Shown here piece by piece: positions 62,337 through 64,000 of a stretch of DNA of 64,000 nucleotides. Position numbers and translations under genes: made by a program. This stretch comes from Rhyacichthys aspro (lineage: Eukaryota; Chordata; Actinopteri; Gobiiformes; Rhyacichthyidae): contig CM072154.1 of assembly GCA_036850595.1 (NCBI GenBank), forward strand, positions 17,863,330 to 17,927,329, written 5' to 3'. Position 1 is the stretch's first letter. The number at the start of each line of letters is the position of its first letter. The notes beneath the pieces were generated by a model. It was not told where the DNA came from, did not search any database, and worked only from the letters and a program-made list of their open reading frames with translations.

Positions 62337-63002
62337 TTGAATAAACAATGGTTTATTCAAGAACGGCATGCATTCTTTACTCGTTAGCCTCTGTACATAC
62401 AAAACTAAAACGAATCTGTTCTTACAAGCTTTAACATTTGCCTTTTACACAACAAAGCTGCAGATGAGCAGAGTTGTATGTAAATTGTTGCCTTCAAAAT
62501 GAATTCCCTGCTCTCTTATTTATGATGGTTGAATATTTATCCATGTTTTCTTCTGGGGTTTTTTTTGGCTTTTTGCCTTTAATTGATAGTCAATATAGAC
62601 AGACAGGAAATAGAGCGAAAGAGAGGGGAATGGGCAAATGACCAGCGACAGAATCAATCCTGGGTCTCCTGAGTATGCAGAAAGGTATGAGCCACAGATG
62701 CGCACACATATATTGTAATTTTAAAGCAACATTGCAGAACAAAAACACTTTCTGTCCAAAGACATGCTCAGTGTGGTGTGTCCGACCTTTATTAAGATGT
62801 CTGTGTTTTCTATGAGCAGTACTTTGAGACAGTGGTAGCTTTGAATAAACAATGGTTTTAAACTGCAGGCTTTACTCATTACTCTGAAATTGAGCCTGTT
62901 CTTACAAATTATAACCTTGGCTTCATCCACAGTAATCCGGTCTATTTTTGAAACAGCTTTGCAGAACAAAGTGCTTTCCTTTCCAAGTAAAAGTCTTCAG
63001 TG
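62337..63002 (+). repeat. diverged direct repeats, interrupted by a SINE
   Basis: TTGAATAAACAATGGTTT occurs exactly at 62337-62354 and 62841-62858. After each copy come TTTACTC(G/A)TTA.. and CTGTTCTTACAA at comparable distances. A second shared word, GCAGAACAAA..CTTTC, is at about 62732 and 62961. The layout fits two or three copies of an old unit of about 230-250 bp, with the SINE at 62559-62708 inserted in the middle. Confidence 0.5.
62559..62708 (-). repeat. tRNA-derived SINE, degenerate
   Basis: On the minus strand the element has a box A-like GTGGCTCATACC (complement of 62684-62695) and a box B-like GGATTGATTC (complement of 62651-62660). A body of the type CATTCCCCTCTCTTTCGCTC..TTTCCTGTCTGTCT follows, then AATTAAAGGCAAAAAGCC and an A-run (plus-strand T-run 62559-62566). 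This is the order of a very common teleost tRNA-derived SINE. Box B and the spacer are mutated, so it is probably transcriptionally dead. Confidence 0.7.
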
Positions 63003-63783
63003 AACCCTAAATTAGATGCAAACTCCCATTATTTTATATAAATTGGTCACTGAGGCCTGAAACGACAACCATGAATTAAACATGAGAGTAGTCAGTATTG
63101 TTGTTGTCTGTCCACATAAAAATAAAAGCCATAAATAAATACACTCAGCTCTAAATGTAATGCAGTGAAAGTTGTCTGATTCAAGCTAAAAAGAACATTG
63201 GTGTGGACGCAGCCAGTACTAAAACTAAATCTCCAAACTAGCCTACTTATGGAAGATGATTGAGGATGAAGCGTTTGAAGCAGGGCAGTTGTGTAAAACG
63301 TAACCAGATGTAAGCTAACAGCACCTCGATTGTAAAGATACTTAAAGAGGCTTGTGCGGCCCCCGACTTCAAAGAAGAGTGGGCCTGCCCTCCATTTAAA
63401 ACAGTTTAGAGTCCTCGCCGGTTCAGACGCATGTTACTGATTAGATCTGAGGAGCGAAGTTTAGCTCATGCTCACACTCTGTCAGCCCCGAGACCAGAGC
63501 GATCAAATGGTGCCGTCATCGATGTTTTCATGTTCCTCACACCTCAGAGGCATGCTGCTGGAGACAGGCGCAGGAGGGTGTGCTTTGACACTCAGTGGGA
63601 AGTGGTGTTGTAATACAGTAACGCACTTGTCTCAGACTCAAACTCATTTTTACTCAATGTCAGAAGAGAGGACTTTAGGATTTTAAGTTAAGGCTGGCCA
63701 AGACTATGACTATTTCTTTGTGTCTATATCATTCTTTTACAAAGCGCTAGCAGTTGCCTCTTAAGTTTGTCACTGCAGTGAGA
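63003..63783. other. gene-free segment
   Basis: No gene or recognisable repeat. Two overlapping frames of 60-72 codons near 63.4-63.7 kb lack domains and splice context. Confidence 0.5.
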
Positions 63784-63925
63784 GACTTGGTTTTGACACG
63801 GTCTAAGTCCCAAAATTCTTGGTTTTTACATGGTCTTAGTTCCAATAAGACTTAGTTTTGACATGGTCTTAGTCCCTTACGTCATGTTCCATGTTGACTT
63901 TGTGTGGTCTCGACTACAACACTTT
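63784..63925 (+). repeat. short tandem array of a teleost GACTTGGTYTTGAC repeat
   Basis: Three units of 31-34 bases start at 63784, 63818 and 63849. Each reads roughly (GA)CTTRGTTTTGACAYGGTCT then TAGTYCC. They are followed by GTGGTCTCGACTACAACACT, the usual end of this common teleost repeat. No coding capacity. Confidence 0.6.
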
Positions 63926-64000
63926 TTGGAGATGTGTATTTTTAGTGGAGTGGATGTGTCTCTCCAGTTGCGCATGCGCTGTGGTGGTCCCTGGTGTGTG

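Noticed and set aside
1..64000. RERE coding exons, tRNA, snRNA, 5S rRNA or known microRNA genes
   Set aside because: I looked for RERE N-terminal segments and for the diagnostic sequences of these RNAs and found none. The rere assignment therefore rests on synteny with eno1 only.

Overview
The window reads as nuclear DNA of a ray-finned (teleost) fish, probably a percomorph. The evidence is a vertebrate alpha-enolase 3' end with spliced exons, followed by more than 60 kb of AT-leaning, gene-poor DNA. That DNA carries several interspersed repeats of kinds I know from teleosts: a minus-strand LINE tail, a tRNA-derived SINE, and three TIR-bearing non-autonomous DNA elements. There are no operons, prokaryotic genes, CRISPR arrays or recognisable structural RNA genes.

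Layout. Positions 1-427 hold the last three coding exons of an eno1-type enolase on the + strand, followed by its 3' UTR and a poly(A) signal near 862-867. From about 0.9 to 45.0 kb I find no recognisable protein-coding exon. The tract contains scattered repeats, a 31-bp minisatellite at 36.4-36.6 kb, a weak promoter/first-exon candidate at 2.6-3.0 kb, and several blocks whose clustered homeodomain, SOX and octamer motifs look like conserved non-coding elements. At 45.0-45.6 kb there is a CpG-rich, purine-rich block that is almost free of ATG. It ends in a strong splice donor and is the best promoter plus 5' non-coding exon in the window. From 45.6 to 64.0 kb the sequence looks like a first intron with more regulatory-looking blocks, a 718-bp TIR element (55.7-56.4 kb) and a repeat-rich end (62.3-63.9 kb).

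Interpretation. In vertebrates the gene downstream of ENO1, on the same strand, is RERE (an atrophin-family transcriptional corepressor). RERE has a remote non-coding first exon and very long 5' introns. The simplest reading is therefore the eno1 3' end, then a roughly 44-kb eno1-rere regulatory spacer, then the rere promoter and exon 1 near 45 kb, then rere intron 1. The rere name rests on synteny only, because none of its coding sequence is visible here. Nearly all open frames longer than 60 codons are chance frames in non-coding DNA.

No undescribed multi-gene system is visible. The items most worth checking are the ATG-depleted 45-kb exon, the old tandem duplication and homeodomain/octamer cluster just upstream of it, two interleaved perfect palindromes near 48.4 kb, an 84-nt hairpin near 56.5 kb, and an in-frame 75-nt exon candidate at 22.1 kb.
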